A stretch of DNA of 64,000 bases, from NCBI RefSeq assembly GCF_002150785.1, contig NZ_MTAZ01000014.1:1-64000 (forward strand), given 5' to 3'. Below the pieces are notes generated by a model. That model was not told the DNA's origin. It saw nothing but the letters and a program-made list of their open reading frames with translations, and ran no database searches. The stretch comes from Arenibacter amylolyticus. Lineage in GTDB: Bacteria > Bacteroidota > Bacteroidia > Flavobacteriales > Flavobacteriaceae. Positions within the stretch are counted from its first letter, which is position 1. Every line of letters starts with the position of its first letter. Made by a program: the position numbers and the translations under genes. Positions 1 to 8,929 of the stretch are shown here, piece by piece.

Positions 1-62
1 AGAGGACAGGTAGCCAAATAATGGCTACCTTCCTACTCGATTTAATTCTGTATCTTTTTCAG

Positions 63-1187
63 ATGGGGAATTATGATGTTATTGTAGTGGGTGGGGGCCT
101 GGCCGGATTAACCGCTGCCCTGCATTTGCAATTAAAAAAGGTTCATGTGGCTGTTTTTGAAAGGCAGAAATACCCCCATCATAAGGTTTGTGGGGAATAT
201 CTCTCCAAGGAGGTGGTTCCCTATTTGGAAAGCTTAGGCGTCTGCTTACCCAAGCTTAATAATATTGACCGGATGCTATTGAGTACTGAAAATGGAAGGT
301 CTATTACCACAAAGTTGCCCTTAGGTGGATTGGGAATTAGTAGGGTTCATTTAGATCACGCCCTGTACTCTCAAGCGGTATCAACAGGTGTACCCGTCCT
401 CCAAAGAACTATAACCTCCATTGAATATTCAAATTCCAAATTTACGGTTTTGGACTCCAAGGGAGCGCAATACTCTGCTAAGTTTGTGGTGGGGGCTTAT
501 GGAAAACGGGATGGGCTAGATAAAAATCTGCAGCGCAGCTTTATTAAAGGGAAATCGCCTTGGCTAGGGGTTAAAGCTCATTATAAATCAACTTCCTTTC
601 CCAGTAATTTAGTAGCCGTTCATAATTTTAGAGGAGGTTATGGTGGGCTATCAAAGACAGAAACCGGAGCAATTAATTTCTGTTATTTGGTTTCGTACGA
701 CAGTTTTAAGAGGGAAAAAGATTTGGAGAGCTTTCAGCAGAATGTACTTTGCAAAAACCCGTATTTAAAAGATTTTTTTGAAAGGTCTCAAATGCTATTT
801 GATAAACCTATGACCATAGGACAAATTGCATTTGGTAAAAAGAGCGCCATAACCAACCATATTATACTATGTGGTGACACTGCGGGACTAATTCATCCCT
901 TTTGTGGAAACGGGATGGCAATGGCGGTACATAGTGCAAAAATAGCCTCGCAATTGATTCATCGCTACTTTACGGATTCCAATTATAAAAGGCAGGACTT
1001 GGAAAAAGATTATACTACCCAATGGCAAGCCACCTACGAGAAACGATTATGGATGGGAAGACAATTACAGTCCCTTTTACTGAGTCCCGCAATTTTCCAA
1101 AGGACCATGCAGTTTTTGAACTATTCTCCTTATATTGTTAGTAAGTTGGTCCAAGCCACCCATGGAAAACAAATAGATACGGTATGA
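63..1187 (+). CDS. FAD-dependent oxidoreductase (monooxygenase-like), type III PKS operon
   Basis: Predicted flavoprotein of the geranylgeranyl-reductase/PHBH-like superfamily, expected to oxidise the product of the type III polyketide synthase two genes downstream. A Rossmann motif VVGGGLAG lies at residues 8-15, a HKVCGEYLS segment at 40-48 is typical of the group, and GDTAG at 271-275 belongs to the second FAD-contact region. I chose ATG at 63 because it places the Rossmann strand at the extreme N-terminus as usual; an in-frame ATG at 21 would add 14 mostly hydrophobic residues. The stop overlaps the next start (ATGA), implying translational coupling. Further operon genes may lie left of the window. 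The family is clear; the substrate is inferred from neighbours only. Confidence 0.82.
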   Translation: MGNYDVIVVGGGLAGLTAALHLQLKKVHVAVFERQKYPHHKVCGEYLSKEVVPYLESLGVCLPKLNNIDRMLLSTENGRSITTKLPLGGLGISRVHLDHALYSQAVSTGVPVLQRTITSIEYSNSKFTVLDSKGAQYSAKFVVGAYGKRDGLDKNLQRSFIKGKSPWLGVKAHYKSTSFPSNLVAVHNFRGGYGGLSKTETGAINFCYLVSYDSFKREKDLESFQQNVLCKNPYLKDFFERSQMLFDKPMTIGQIAFGKKSAITNHIILCGDTAGLIHPFCGNGMAMAVHSAKIASQLIHRYFTDSNYKRQDLEKDYTTQWQATYEKRLWMGRQLQSLLLSPAIFQRTMQFLNYSPYIVSKLVQATHGKQIDTV

Positions 1188-1894
1188 ATTTCACCCATCG
1201 ATTTACAGGAAGGGAACTAATGGACGATCATACTTTAGATGTGGCCTCTTTAGAAAAAGTATTGCTAGACATCAATAGGGTGAACAAGCTGTTACATGGG
1301 ACTGCTATCACCCTTAACGCTATACGGAAATTGATTAGGGAATATCCAAAAAGCGCGTATAGCATTATGGATATCGGCTGCGGAGATGGACAAATGCTAA
1401 GGGAAGTGGCCAGATTTTATAAGGATACGGGGATAGGCTTAGTCCTGATAGGAGTAGATCTCAATGAAAAGTCGTTGGAAATTGCAAAAAGAAATTCGTT
1501 GGATTATCCCAACATCTCCTATATAAATCAGAATGTGCTGTTAATGAAAGAGGAGGAGATGCAAGCAGATATTGTTTTGTGCACCCTTACCATGCACCAT
1601 TTTAATAACCAAGAGATTCCAATATTTCTTAAGAAGACTTTGGGGTTGGCCCGGGTTGGGGTGGTGATAAACGATTTACAAAGAAGCAGAATCGCTTATC
1701 AGCTGTTTAGGTTGTATAGTGCAATTTTCATGACAACCGAGGTTGCAAAGCACGATGGACTAGTTTCCATAAAAAGCGCTTTTACCAGATCCGAATTACG
1801 GAAATATGCCAGACAGCTCCCAACGGCACAGCATAATTTAAGTTGGAAATGGGCCTTCAGGTATCTTTGGGTAATCCGATTAAAAAGAGAATAA
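1184..1894 (+). CDS. Class I SAM-dependent methyltransferase, type III PKS operon
   Basis: A 236-residue class I methyltransferase. The SAM-binding motif I (DIGCGDG, residues 63-69) follows a helical N-terminal region, and a later acidic motif, VDLNE near residue 95, fits ribose binding. It probably O- or C-methylates the phenolic or quinone product of the cluster, by analogy with tailoring methyltransferases next to type III synthases; this is inference. Its ATG overlaps the upstream oxidoreductase stop, and the polyketide synthase starts 7 bases after its own stop, so the three are almost certainly co-translated. No signal peptide or membrane segment is apparent. Confidence 0.85.
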   Translation: MNFTHRFTGRELMDDHTLDVASLEKVLLDINRVNKLLHGTAITLNAIRKLIREYPKSAYSIMDIGCGDGQMLREVARFYKDTGIGLVLIGVDLNEKSLEIAKRNSLDYPNISYINQNVLLMKEEEMQADIVLCTLTMHHFNNQEIPIFLKKTLGLARVGVVINDLQRSRIAYQLFRLYSAIFMTTEVAKHDGLVSIKSAFTRSELRKYARQLPTAQHNLSWKWAFRYLWVIRLKRE

Positions 1895-1901
1895 CCGATC
1901 C

Positions 1902-2957
1902 ATGATTCACACAAGAATAGTAACCGTCACCAAGGAAACCCCTGCTTTTAGTAGGGCTACGAAGGAAATATTGCCTCTTGTTGAAAATTGGTTGAGCGGT
2001 CAGCCGGACCGGTATAGACGAAAAGTAATAAAAATATTTGAGGGAGCAGCCGTAGATAAACGGTATAGTATAATGAGTCCAGAGGACGTCTTTACTGCCA
2101 CCTCCTTCGAGGAAAAGAATGATATTTATGTGCGCGAGGTAAAAAAACTAGGGAGTAGGGTACTTTCAAATGCGCTTGAAAAAAGTAACTGGGAGGCTCA
2201 AAGCTTGGATTACATCATAACGGTTAGTTGCACCGGGATTATGATTCCTTCCCTAGATGCTTATTTAATTAATTCACTATCACTCAGAAAAGATGTGGTG
2301 CGGTTGCCAGTAACGGAAATGGGTTGCGCTGCTGGCATTTCTGGATTAATCTATGCCAATAACTTTTTGAAAGCGAATCCTGGTAAAAGGGCCGCCGTGG
2401 TAGCTGTGGAGAGTCCCACCGCCACTTTCCAACTTTCGGATTATTCCATGGCAAATATGGTAAGTGCTGCCATTTTTGGGGATGGAGCAGCCTGTGTATT
2501 GTTATCCTCCGATGAGGATGCTGTGGGACCCAAAATTATAGGGGATGCGATGTACCATTTTAAAGATACCACCCAACTAATGGGATTTCACCTAAGCAAT
2601 CATGGATTAAAGATGATTTTGGACCCTGGGGTTCCCGGAACCATCGCGACCCATTTTCCAGCTATAATCCATCCTTTCCTTGCCAAATTTGGGACTGATA
2701 TTGAAGCGATAGATCATTTAATTTTTCATCCTGGCGGAAAGAAAATAGTGGAGACAGTGGAGCAGTTATTTGGAAAAATGGGGAAAAACGTGGACCACAC
2801 TAGGGAAACGCTACGCTTATACGGAAATATGAGTAGCGCAACGGTGCTCTATGTGTTAGAGCGATTTATGGAAAAGAATATTCCTAAGGGAGAACAAGGG
2901 CTTATGTTGAGTTTTGGTCCTGGATTCTCTGCGCAACGGATACTATTAGAGTGGTAG
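1902..2957 (+). CDS. Type III polyketide synthase (chalcone/stilbene synthase family)
   Basis: Homodimeric ketosynthase of the chalcone/stilbene synthase family, 351 residues, the usual bacterial length. The full catalytic triad is visible: Cys142 in EMGCAAG, His276 in FHPGGK and Asn309 in YGNMSSAT. Such enzymes extend an acyl starter with malonyl-CoA and cyclise the chain to pyrones, resorcinols or phloroglucinols. The adjacent ketosynthase, dehydratase and ACP suggest a fatty-acyl or hydroxyacyl starter delivered from a dedicated carrier protein, giving an alkyl-resorcinol or -pyrone that the flanking oxidoreductase and methyltransferase then modify. That product is inferred, not seen. A 118-base gap separates it from the dehydratase gene. 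Confidence 0.93.
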   Translation: MIHTRIVTVTKETPAFSRATKEILPLVENWLSGQPDRYRRKVIKIFEGAAVDKRYSIMSPEDVFTATSFEEKNDIYVREVKKLGSRVLSNALEKSNWEAQSLDYIITVSCTGIMIPSLDAYLINSLSLRKDVVRLPVTEMGCAAGISGLIYANNFLKANPGKRAAVVAVESPTATFQLSDYSMANMVSAAIFGDGAACVLLSSDEDAVGPKIIGDAMYHFKDTTQLMGFHLSNHGLKMILDPGVPGTIATHFPAIIHPFLAKFGTDIEAIDHLIFHPGGKKIVETVEQLFGKMGKNVDHTRETLRLYGNMSSATVLYVLERFMEKNIPKGEQGLMLSFGPGFSAQRILLEW

Positions 2958-3075
2958 ATTACTCAATTAATAATCCCTAATACTGGAGGAGAGAGGTACT
3001 TTTAATTACCCTTAAGTCCAATATTCTGAACAAAACAGACTAACCGGATATGAAATTAACGATTCAATTGTGCCT

Positions 3076-3522
3076 ATGGATGTACATCATATTTTAATGA
3101 AACTCCCATACGAAGCTCCCTTTTTATTTGTCGATTCAATTATGGAGATTAATGAACAATCTGTTAAGGGAAGCTACACCTTTAAGGAAAACGAATATTT
3201 CTATAAAGGACATTTTAGCGGGAATCCGGTAACCCCAGGGGTAATATTAACAGAGTGTTGCGCCCAAATAGGATTGGTAGCATTGGGGATCTATTTGCTA
3301 GACGAGGAAAATTATAATTTAACCCACCCACAAATAGCCATGAGTGGTAGCGAAATGAAATTTTTCTTGCCAGTATACCCTTTGGAAAAGGTAATAGTGA
3401 GCTCTCAAAAATTATACTTCCGATTCCAGAAATTAAAATGCTCCGTAAAAATGTATAATTCCGAAGGCGATCTAGTCTGTAGTGGAACTTTGTCCGGAAT
3501 GTTTAAAAATAATATACAATGA
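3076..3522 (+). CDS. FabZ-like 3-hydroxyacyl-ACP dehydratase
   Basis: Hot-dog fold dehydratase, 148 residues from ATG 3076; a GTG two codons earlier (3070) is an alternative start. The FabZ signature is intact: His46 in KGHFSGN, then PVTPGVILTE ending in Glu60, the catalytic pair that removes water from 3-hydroxyacyl-ACP. It lies in the type III PKS operon and its stop overlaps the ketosynthase ATG (ATGA). It is more likely a dedicated enzyme for starter or chain tailoring than the housekeeping enzyme, which in Bacteroidota is usually fused to LpxC. The role in this cluster is inferred from position. Confidence 0.85.
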   Translation: MDVHHILMKLPYEAPFLFVDSIMEINEQSVKGSYTFKENEYFYKGHFSGNPVTPGVILTECCAQIGLVALGIYLLDEENYNLTHPQIAMSGSEMKFFLPVYPLEKVIVSSQKLYFRFQKLKCSVKMYNSEGDLVCSGTLSGMFKNNIQ

Positions 3523-4802
3523 AGACTAGGGTAGTAGTTTCGGGATTAGGGGTTTGCGCGCCCAATGGAATTGGACTCACCAATTTCACAAACAGCCTTG
3601 CTTTGGGGAAGAGTGGTATTACCTTCCACCAAGAATTGGCAGATTTGGGCTTTGGATGCCAAATTGCCGGCAAGCCAGCAATTAAAGAGGAACATATGAA
3701 TGCTTACTTTACACCCCTACAACGCAAAGGGTTAAATAGCAGCGGGTTGGTTTATGGGGTAATCGCTGGGATGGATGCTTGGGCAGATGCAGGGCTAAAG
3801 TCCACCGCCAAAGACCATCCAGACTGGGATAGCGGAATTGTATTTGGCACTGGGATACTGGGGACCAATAAGTTTAGGGAGGCCATACATCTTATAGACA
3901 ATAAACAAACCCGCAGATTGGGAAGTACCTCGGTAATGCAGACCATGGCCAGCGGTATAAGCGCCCAATTAGGAGGGGTACTGGGGTTAGGGAACCAGGT
4001 AACCACAAATTCCTCTGCCTGCGCCACTGGAACGGAGGCTATTATTTTGGGCATGGAACGGATTAGGGCAGGAAAAGCCAAAAGGATGTTAGTGGGTAGT
4101 TGTAGTGATAGCGGTCCTTATATTTGGGGCGGATTTGATGCTATGCGCATCCTTCCAGTGCGTTACAACGATAATCCGGAACGGGGCAGTAGACCAATGA
4201 GTGCCTCTGCAGCTGGCTTTGTACCTGGGAGCGGGGCAGGGGCATTGGTCCTAGAGTCCTTGGAGGACGCTCTGGCTAGGGGGGCAAAAATATATGCCGA
4301 ACTCCTGGGCGGTGTCGTAAATAGTGGCGGACAAAGGGGAGGTGGAAGTATGACCGCTCCCAATAGTGAGGCAGTACAACGATGTATTTTAACCGCTTTG
4401 GAAGATGCTGATATTGGCAAAAACGAGGTAGATGTAATAAATGGACATCTTACAGCAACCGCTAAGGACGTAGAAGAAATTAGCAATTGGAGTAAGGCCT
4501 TGGGGCGAAGTGGGAAGGATTTCCCCTTTATCAATACTACTAAGGGGCTAGTGGGTCATTGCCTGGCGGCTTCGGGAAGTGTGGAAGCCGTTGCTAGTAT
4601 ATTGCAGTTCAAGGAAAAGCTGGTGTTTGGCAATATAAATTGTAGTGACCTAAATCCAGCAATTTTAGAAATTGTGGATGCATCCAAAATCCCCTTACAA
4701 ACCTTTTCGTATAATCCCCATATTATTGCAAAAGCCAGTTTTGGTTTTGGGGACGTTAATGCCTGCATTATCTTTAAAGCATATAAACCAGACCAACCAT
4801 GA
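3519..4802 (+). CDS. Beta-ketoacyl-ACP synthase (FabF/KAS II-like)
   Basis: Thiolase-fold elongating ketosynthase of 427 residues. The Cys-His-His triad is complete: Cys168 in NSSACATG, His310 in NGHLTAT and His347 in LVGHCLAASG, so it should be catalytically active. It condenses malonyl-ACP with an acyl primer, here probably on the ACP encoded immediately downstream, whose ATG overlaps its stop (ATGA). Membership of this operon suggests it builds or extends the acyl starter used by the type III synthase. The region around the first His (NGHLTAT rather than the usual NAHGTST) diverges from housekeeping FabF, supporting a secondary-metabolism role. Confidence 0.9.
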   Translation: MKTRVVVSGLGVCAPNGIGLTNFTNSLALGKSGITFHQELADLGFGCQIAGKPAIKEEHMNAYFTPLQRKGLNSSGLVYGVIAGMDAWADAGLKSTAKDHPDWDSGIVFGTGILGTNKFREAIHLIDNKQTRRLGSTSVMQTMASGISAQLGGVLGLGNQVTTNSSACATGTEAIILGMERIRAGKAKRMLVGSCSDSGPYIWGGFDAMRILPVRYNDNPERGSRPMSASAAGFVPGSGAGALVLESLEDALARGAKIYAELLGGVVNSGGQRGGGSMTAPNSEAVQRCILTALEDADIGKNEVDVINGHLTATAKDVEEISNWSKALGRSGKDFPFINTTKGLVGHCLAASGSVEAVASILQFKEKLVFGNINCSDLNPAILEIVDASKIPLQTFSYNPHIIAKASFGFGDVNACIIFKAYKPDQP

Positions 4803-5056
4803 ACAATAAAACCCATTATGAAAGGCTGAAAAAAATTATCGAGGATTATTTACCCGAAGATGTAGCTACCTCAGAAATTAAGGAAAACAGTAATTTTATA
4901 ACAGAACTAAATATTAATTCGGCCAATTTGGTAGATATTGTCCTTGATGTAGAAGATGCTTATGGGATTACTTTTGAAAATGAGGATATGGCCCGGATGG
5001 AAACTGTTAAAGATGCCCTTAGGATTCTGACTCAAAAAATATCGGACAAAGAATAA
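4799..5056 (+). CDS. Acyl carrier protein, type III PKS operon
   Basis: Small acidic four-helix carrier protein of 85 residues. The phosphopantetheine attachment site is Ser41 in INSANLVDIV, corresponding to the DSL motif of typical ACPs but with Asn-Ser-Ala. It overlaps the ketosynthase stop by ATGA and is the last gene before a strong terminator, so it closes the operon. A 4'-phosphopantetheinyl transferase is not encoded nearby and must be supplied in trans. It probably carries the intermediates made by the neighbouring ketosynthase and dehydratase. Confidence 0.85.
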   Translation: MNNKTHYERLKKIIEDYLPEDVATSEIKENSNFITELNINSANLVDIVLDVEDAYGITFENEDMARMETVKDALRILTQKISDKE

Positions 5057-5172
5057 TCATTTTTAAAATTAAGAGTGACGCTATTAGTCTTTCTTCTGAC
5101 GAAATCTGTTGGGGAGGAGACTGGATACGAGAGTATCTATTGGTTTTTATTTGTAGCAATTAGATGAAAAAA

Positions 5173-5209
5173 AACACCCCGAAAACTCATTTTTGGTTTT
5201 CGGGGTGTT
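5173..5209. terminator. Bidirectional rho-independent terminator
   Basis: A 14-bp perfect stem (arms 5173-5186 and 5196-5209) with a 9-base loop, flanked by A-rich sequence on the left and T-rich bases on the right. It sits between the convergent ACP gene and the ribosome hibernation factor gene and can end both transcripts. Confidence 0.88.
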
Positions 5210-5228
5210 CTTAGGAAAGTTCTTTATA

Positions 5229-5528
5229 CTAATGTGTTTTCATTTTTCCCTTCCTTTTTTGCAATTGCCTTTCCAAGTCATCAATGGATTCAGCAATAGA
5301 CATCTCAAACTTTTCGTTGTTGGATTCTGCAAACAATAACGGTCCTGGGGCACTTAGTTTAACACTACAAATAAACCCCTTATTTGAGGCGGAATTTTCT
5401 TTTTTGAAGAACACATCGGCACGAACTATAAAATCATATTTGTCTTCTAATTTCTCTAGTCTTTTTGTTACCATCTCCTCTAAGCGAGCACTGGCTTTTA
5501 CATCAACATACTCAAAATTGATATTCAT
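5229..5528 (-). CDS. raiA: Ribosome hibernation promoting factor, HPF/YfiA family
   Basis: A short-form ribosome-associated inhibitor of 99 residues. Members bind the 30S subunit near the decoding centre and stabilise inactive ribosomes in stationary phase or starvation. The whole length matches the HPF/RaiA beta-alpha-beta fold: an N-terminal strand (INFEYVDVKAS), a helix beginning near residue 12, strands containing RADVFFKKE and ICSVKLSAPG, and a basic C-terminal tail QKRKGKMK. There is no long-form C-terminal dimerisation domain. It appears monocistronic, facing the PKS operon terminator. Confidence 0.9.
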   Translation of the reverse strand: MNINFEYVDVKASARLEEMVTKRLEKLEDKYDFIVRADVFFKKENSASNKGFICSVKLSAPGPLLFAESNNEKFEMSIAESIDDLERQLQKRKGKMKTH

Positions 5529-5637
5529 ATATATCTAGTTTAATAATTAGTTTCACTTAATTTATTAATCTCTAATTCTCAAACATTAATATAGTACTTA
5601 TTTTCATCAAACCCAAGAAAAAAAGACTTCTATGCTT

Positions 5638-7188
5638 TTACAATCCTCCCTTTCTGTTAGGGGCACGTGGTGTTGGCCAAGATCTCTGTATTCCAGTCTT
5701 AAAATCTGTTGGAAGTACAATTTTTTCCTTGGAGGTGGTATTGGGGTCCTCACTTGCCATATAGGTCAAAATTGCTGTTAGAATTACGTTGTTCCTAACA
5801 TCGTCAAAAACAATTTTATCATAGGTATCCAAATTGGTATGCCAAGTATAATTCCAATATGCCCAGTTTAAAGCGGTTAAGTTAAAGGCAGGTGCACCTG
5901 CTGCAATAAACGATGCATTATCCGAACCACCTGTGGCAGGACTTCCTGGGAAATTAGTCTCAATATGTCCAGTGATTTCTTCGGGTACGGCAGATAACCA
6001 GTTAGATATGAAATCATAGGAATGTAAAAATCCCGCTCCGTTAATATTCACTACTCTTCCCGTACCGTTGTCCTGGTTAAAAACGGCCTGAATATTATTG
6101 ACAATCTCAGGATGGTCCTCTACAAATGCTCTAGACCCGTTTAAACCTTGCTCTTCGCTGCCCCATAGGCCTACAAGGATGGTTCTCTTAGGATTGGGAT
6201 AATATTTCTTTAGGATTCTGGCAGCTTCCATCATTACTAAAACACCCGTACCATTATCCGTTGCACCAGTACCACCATCCCAAGAATCGAAATGTGCCGA
6301 TAGAATTACGTACTCTTCAGGCTTTTCAGTTCCTTTAATAGTAGCAATGGTATTAAAACTGGGCATCATTCCTAAGTCTTTGGATTGAGCAACAATTTTT
6401 AATTGAGGTTTACTACCGTGTTCTACCAAGCGGTATAGCATGGTATAATCTTCCAAGGAAATATCTACCGTGGGAATTTTTTTGGTGCTAGCGCTAAAAA
6501 TCTTATTGGCCCCAAATCCCCTAGACCAGTAGGAGGTAACAATTCCTATGGCACCTGCTTCTTCCAAAACCGTAGGTAGGGTACGTCTGTTATGACCAAT
6601 ACGCCTCATGTTTTCTGCCCACTCTTCTCTTTGTAGTTGGCGCTTTTCCTTCATTTTTTCAAAAGACTCTTCCGTTGCAAATTCCTCCCAGTTATAATCT
6701 GGGCGCCCGGTAAGTTCCTTCATATTAATCATTACTAGCTTTCCTTTTACATTGGGTAGCCAAGCTTCAAATTGTGCAGCATTTTCCACCATGGGTAAGG
6801 TTATTAATTCGCCAGTAACTCCTCTCTTACCCGTGCTTGGACTCCAGGCTAACTGGGTTCCGTTTAAGCTTTGTATTCTAGGGTGAACCATATCTATATG
6901 GGTTATACCACGGTCCCATCCACGCCATTCTCCCCACTGTTCATTTTCGGCCGGAATTCCCCATTCCTTGTATTTTTCTACTGCCCAATCTCCAGCCTGC
7001 TGCATCTGTGGTGTTCCTACCAATCGAGGACCAATAACATCTAGCATTTCATGCGCCAACAACTCCAATTGCGAGTTTTCATTGGCCTCCTTTACCATTT
7101 GTTGGATAATTTCCTTGTCTACTTGAGCGAAAGTAAGTTGACCTATGGCAAGGCCAACCACCGTAATAAATAATTTAATTCTCTTCAT
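5638..7188 (-). CDS. Secreted M28-family zinc aminopeptidase/carboxypeptidase
   Basis: Exported co-catalytic di-zinc peptidase of the M28 family, about 516 residues from ATG at 7188. That start gives a clean signal peptide (MKRIKLFITVVGL, cleavage after FAQ); an upstream in-frame start at 7251 would put 21 polar residues before it. A PA-type insert lies in the N-terminal half. Zinc-ligand and catalytic motifs are all present: AHFDSWDGG with ATDNGTG, GSEEQGLNGS with the general-base Glu, GGSDNAS and the final His in TWHTNLDT. It probably trims peptides in the periplasm or medium. The gene stands alone; exact substrate preference cannot be told. Confidence 0.88.
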   Translation of the reverse strand: MKRIKLFITVVGLAIGQLTFAQVDKEIIQQMVKEANENSQLELLAHEMLDVIGPRLVGTPQMQQAGDWAVEKYKEWGIPAENEQWGEWRGWDRGITHIDMVHPRIQSLNGTQLAWSPSTGKRGVTGELITLPMVENAAQFEAWLPNVKGKLVMINMKELTGRPDYNWEEFATEESFEKMKEKRQLQREEWAENMRRIGHNRRTLPTVLEEAGAIGIVTSYWSRGFGANKIFSASTKKIPTVDISLEDYTMLYRLVEHGSKPQLKIVAQSKDLGMMPSFNTIATIKGTEKPEEYVILSAHFDSWDGGTGATDNGTGVLVMMEAARILKKYYPNPKRTILVGLWGSEEQGLNGSRAFVEDHPEIVNNIQAVFNQDNGTGRVVNINGAGFLHSYDFISNWLSAVPEEITGHIETNFPGSPATGGSDNASFIAAGAPAFNLTALNWAYWNYTWHTNLDTYDKIVFDDVRNNVILTAILTYMASEDPNTTSKEKIVLPTDFKTGIQRSWPTPRAPNRKGGL

Positions 7189-7362
7189 TTTTAAGGTATT
7201 AATTGATTTTGAGTTACTAATAAAAAAATACCGGTTGAAATTAGGGATCAATAGGCATTCGAAAAAAGTCGATTCTTAAGAAAATCCTCACACAACAATG
7301 CTACCTAACAACATTTGCTCCCTTGGGAACAGGGTTAGAAAGGTCTTTATATACCGTGCAGT

Positions 7363-7626
7363 TTATTTTTTAATAATCGAATTGATAAACATACGAACTT
7401 CTTTAGGAATATTAAACTCATCAAACTCAAAATTATATACCCTATCCAGGTCCGTTAGTTCTAGATGGTAAGTAAGTGCATCTCTGGCGTTGGTGTTTCT
7501 TTTGGGAGATGTCTTTTGTAGGTGGTGAATCAATTGGGATTTTTCCTTATTATCCATCCTATGTTCCCCCTGGTAAGTCTTTGGGATACCGACAAAGCCA
7601 CCTTCTATAGTCATTTTGTATTTCAT
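7363..7626 (-). CDS. Emfourin-like inhibitor of protealysin-type M4 peptidase
   Basis: An 87-residue cytoplasmic protein matching the emfourin (M4in) pattern: an N-terminal strand with IEGGFVGIPK, a central helix, then DALTYHLEL and a C-terminal segment with FNIPKEVRMFINSI. Emfourins are slow-binding protein inhibitors of protealysin-like M4 peptidases and are typically encoded just after them. Here the ATG (7626-7624) overlaps the peptidase stop as ATGA, so the two are translationally coupled. I rejected a longer in-frame start at 7770 because it would overlap 144 bases of the peptidase gene and lose the family N-terminus. Inhibition itself is inferred from family and linkage. Confidence 0.82.
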   Translation of the reverse strand: MKYKMTIEGGFVGIPKTYQGEHRMDNKEKSQLIHHLQKTSPKRNTNARDALTYHLELTDLDRVYNFEFDEFNIPKEVRMFINSIIKK

Positions 7627-8639
7627 ACTGTAAGGGGAATTATACCCACCGCGGAAAAACTTTCCATAATGGCGGTAGAGGCAGTGTTGCACACCTTTTC
7701 CTCTTTCATTAATTGATTTGCAACCTCCGTAATTACCCCCAACATATCTTGAAAATTGGCAGTACGCCAAAGTTTACGTAAGGTACTAAACCATATTAGG
7801 GAACAGTCATCAATGCCTATGGCCATACAGCTTAAATAAAACGCCTTGTTTGGGATTCCAGAGTTAATATGCACCCCATAATTATCGGAAGCTCCTGTAT
7901 AATAGTTATCCATATGATTAGGCTGACTATCAAATTGGTTGGCTGTGCCAGGAGCTTTCATGGATCGTATTGCTTTTCCGGGAAAATCCCTGCCTACCAC
8001 TGTATCCCCAATAAGCCAATCTGCCTCGGTGATGTCTTGTGCATAAAAACGTTGTTTTATAATAGTTGCAAAAACATCGGAAAAATGCTCGTTCAGGGCG
8101 CCAGACTGTCCCTTGTATTCCAAATTCCCTAAAAATTGGGTTATACCATGGGTGAGTTCATGGGCAACCACATCTATACCAGCTGCAAAATTGGAGAATT
8201 GTACCCCATCGCCATCACCGTAAGTAATTTCATCTCCATCCCAAAATGCATTGTTATAATCCTTACCATAATGTACATTGGACCGAATGGCCATGCCTTT
8301 TCCATCTATAGAATTTAACATAAAGGCTTCCTTAAAATAATCCCTTACATAACCAGAATAATCATAGGCGTAGTTAGTTGTTTTATCCGCTACTGGGGCT
8401 TCTCCCTCACTTCGCGAAATTTTCACCTGTTGCCGATATTCATTTAAACAATCGTAAACAAACCGCTCTCCAGCGCCTTCCAAATCTATTCGTTGAAGAA
8501 GGTTGTTAATGGCCAGGTTTCTGCTTAGGGCAATCCGTTGAGTTTCCAAAAGGGTCTTCTTGCAACTGCTGCTGCCCCGCTTGGCTAATTGTTCCAAGAT
8601 ATAGGGGGGAACAATGCTGCATTTAAATTTTTGGCACAT
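7623..8639 (-). CDS. Protealysin-like M4 metallopeptidase
   Basis: Thermolysin-fold zinc peptidase of 338 residues. The zinc motif HELTH is at 160-164, the third ligand Glu184 lies in GALNEHFSD, and the transition-state His is in DNYGVHINSG. There is no signal peptide. Instead the N-terminus carries a short propeptide with a PPYIL motif at residues 11-15, the mark of protealysin-like peptidases, which are made without a Sec signal. Family members have been linked to actin cleavage and interbacterial or host interactions; the role here is unknown. The downstream inhibitor gene overlaps its stop, which keeps activity in check inside the cell. Confidence 0.9.
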   Translation of the reverse strand: MCQKFKCSIVPPYILEQLAKRGSSSCKKTLLETQRIALSRNLAINNLLQRIDLEGAGERFVYDCLNEYRQQVKISRSEGEAPVADKTTNYAYDYSGYVRDYFKEAFMLNSIDGKGMAIRSNVHYGKDYNNAFWDGDEITYGDGDGVQFSNFAAGIDVVAHELTHGITQFLGNLEYKGQSGALNEHFSDVFATIIKQRFYAQDITEADWLIGDTVVGRDFPGKAIRSMKAPGTANQFDSQPNHMDNYYTGASDNYGVHINSGIPNKAFYLSCMAIGIDDCSLIWFSTLRKLWRTANFQDMLGVITEVANQLMKEEKVCNTASTAIMESFSAVGIIPLTV

Positions 8640-8906
8640 AAGATGCTGGATTAAAGGTTATAGCTACAATTTACCAACATTTTTTCACCTACATATAATT
8701 TTCCTTACCAATTAACCTTTATTATTGCTCTAGAGGCTTTACTACTAGATAAGTACTTGGGTTTAAAGACATGCTTACTTGGGAGTTTTATAGTTTTAGG
8801 GAATAAAACTGCAAACTAGCTGCTAATTAGTTGGTGGATATAGGGTGGAAGGTGGGTTTTTGCAGGATTATTGGTATTATAGGAATAATGTGGTTAAATT
8901 TAGTTT

Positions 8907-8914
8907 TACCTTTG
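8907..8914 (+). promoter_or_regulatory. Bacteroidota -7 element (TACCTTTG) upstream of RNA helicase
   Basis: TACCTTTG fits the Bacteroidota -7 consensus TAnnTTTG, ends 15 bases before the helicase ATG and implies a very short leader. No TTG at the right -33 spacing is seen, so support is partial. Confidence 0.45.
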
Positions 8915-8929
8915 GCCAAAATATAAGAA

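Noticed and set aside
4163-4534. Minus-strand ORF inside the ketosynthase gene
   Set aside because: It lies wholly within a well-supported gene on the other strand and is rich in Pro/Ser/Leu typical of shadow frames.
7363-7770. Longer 135-residue version of the emfourin-like gene
   Set aside because: The extra 48 residues overlap the M4 peptidase coding region in another frame, and the family N-terminus starts at 7626 where the ATGA coupling lies.
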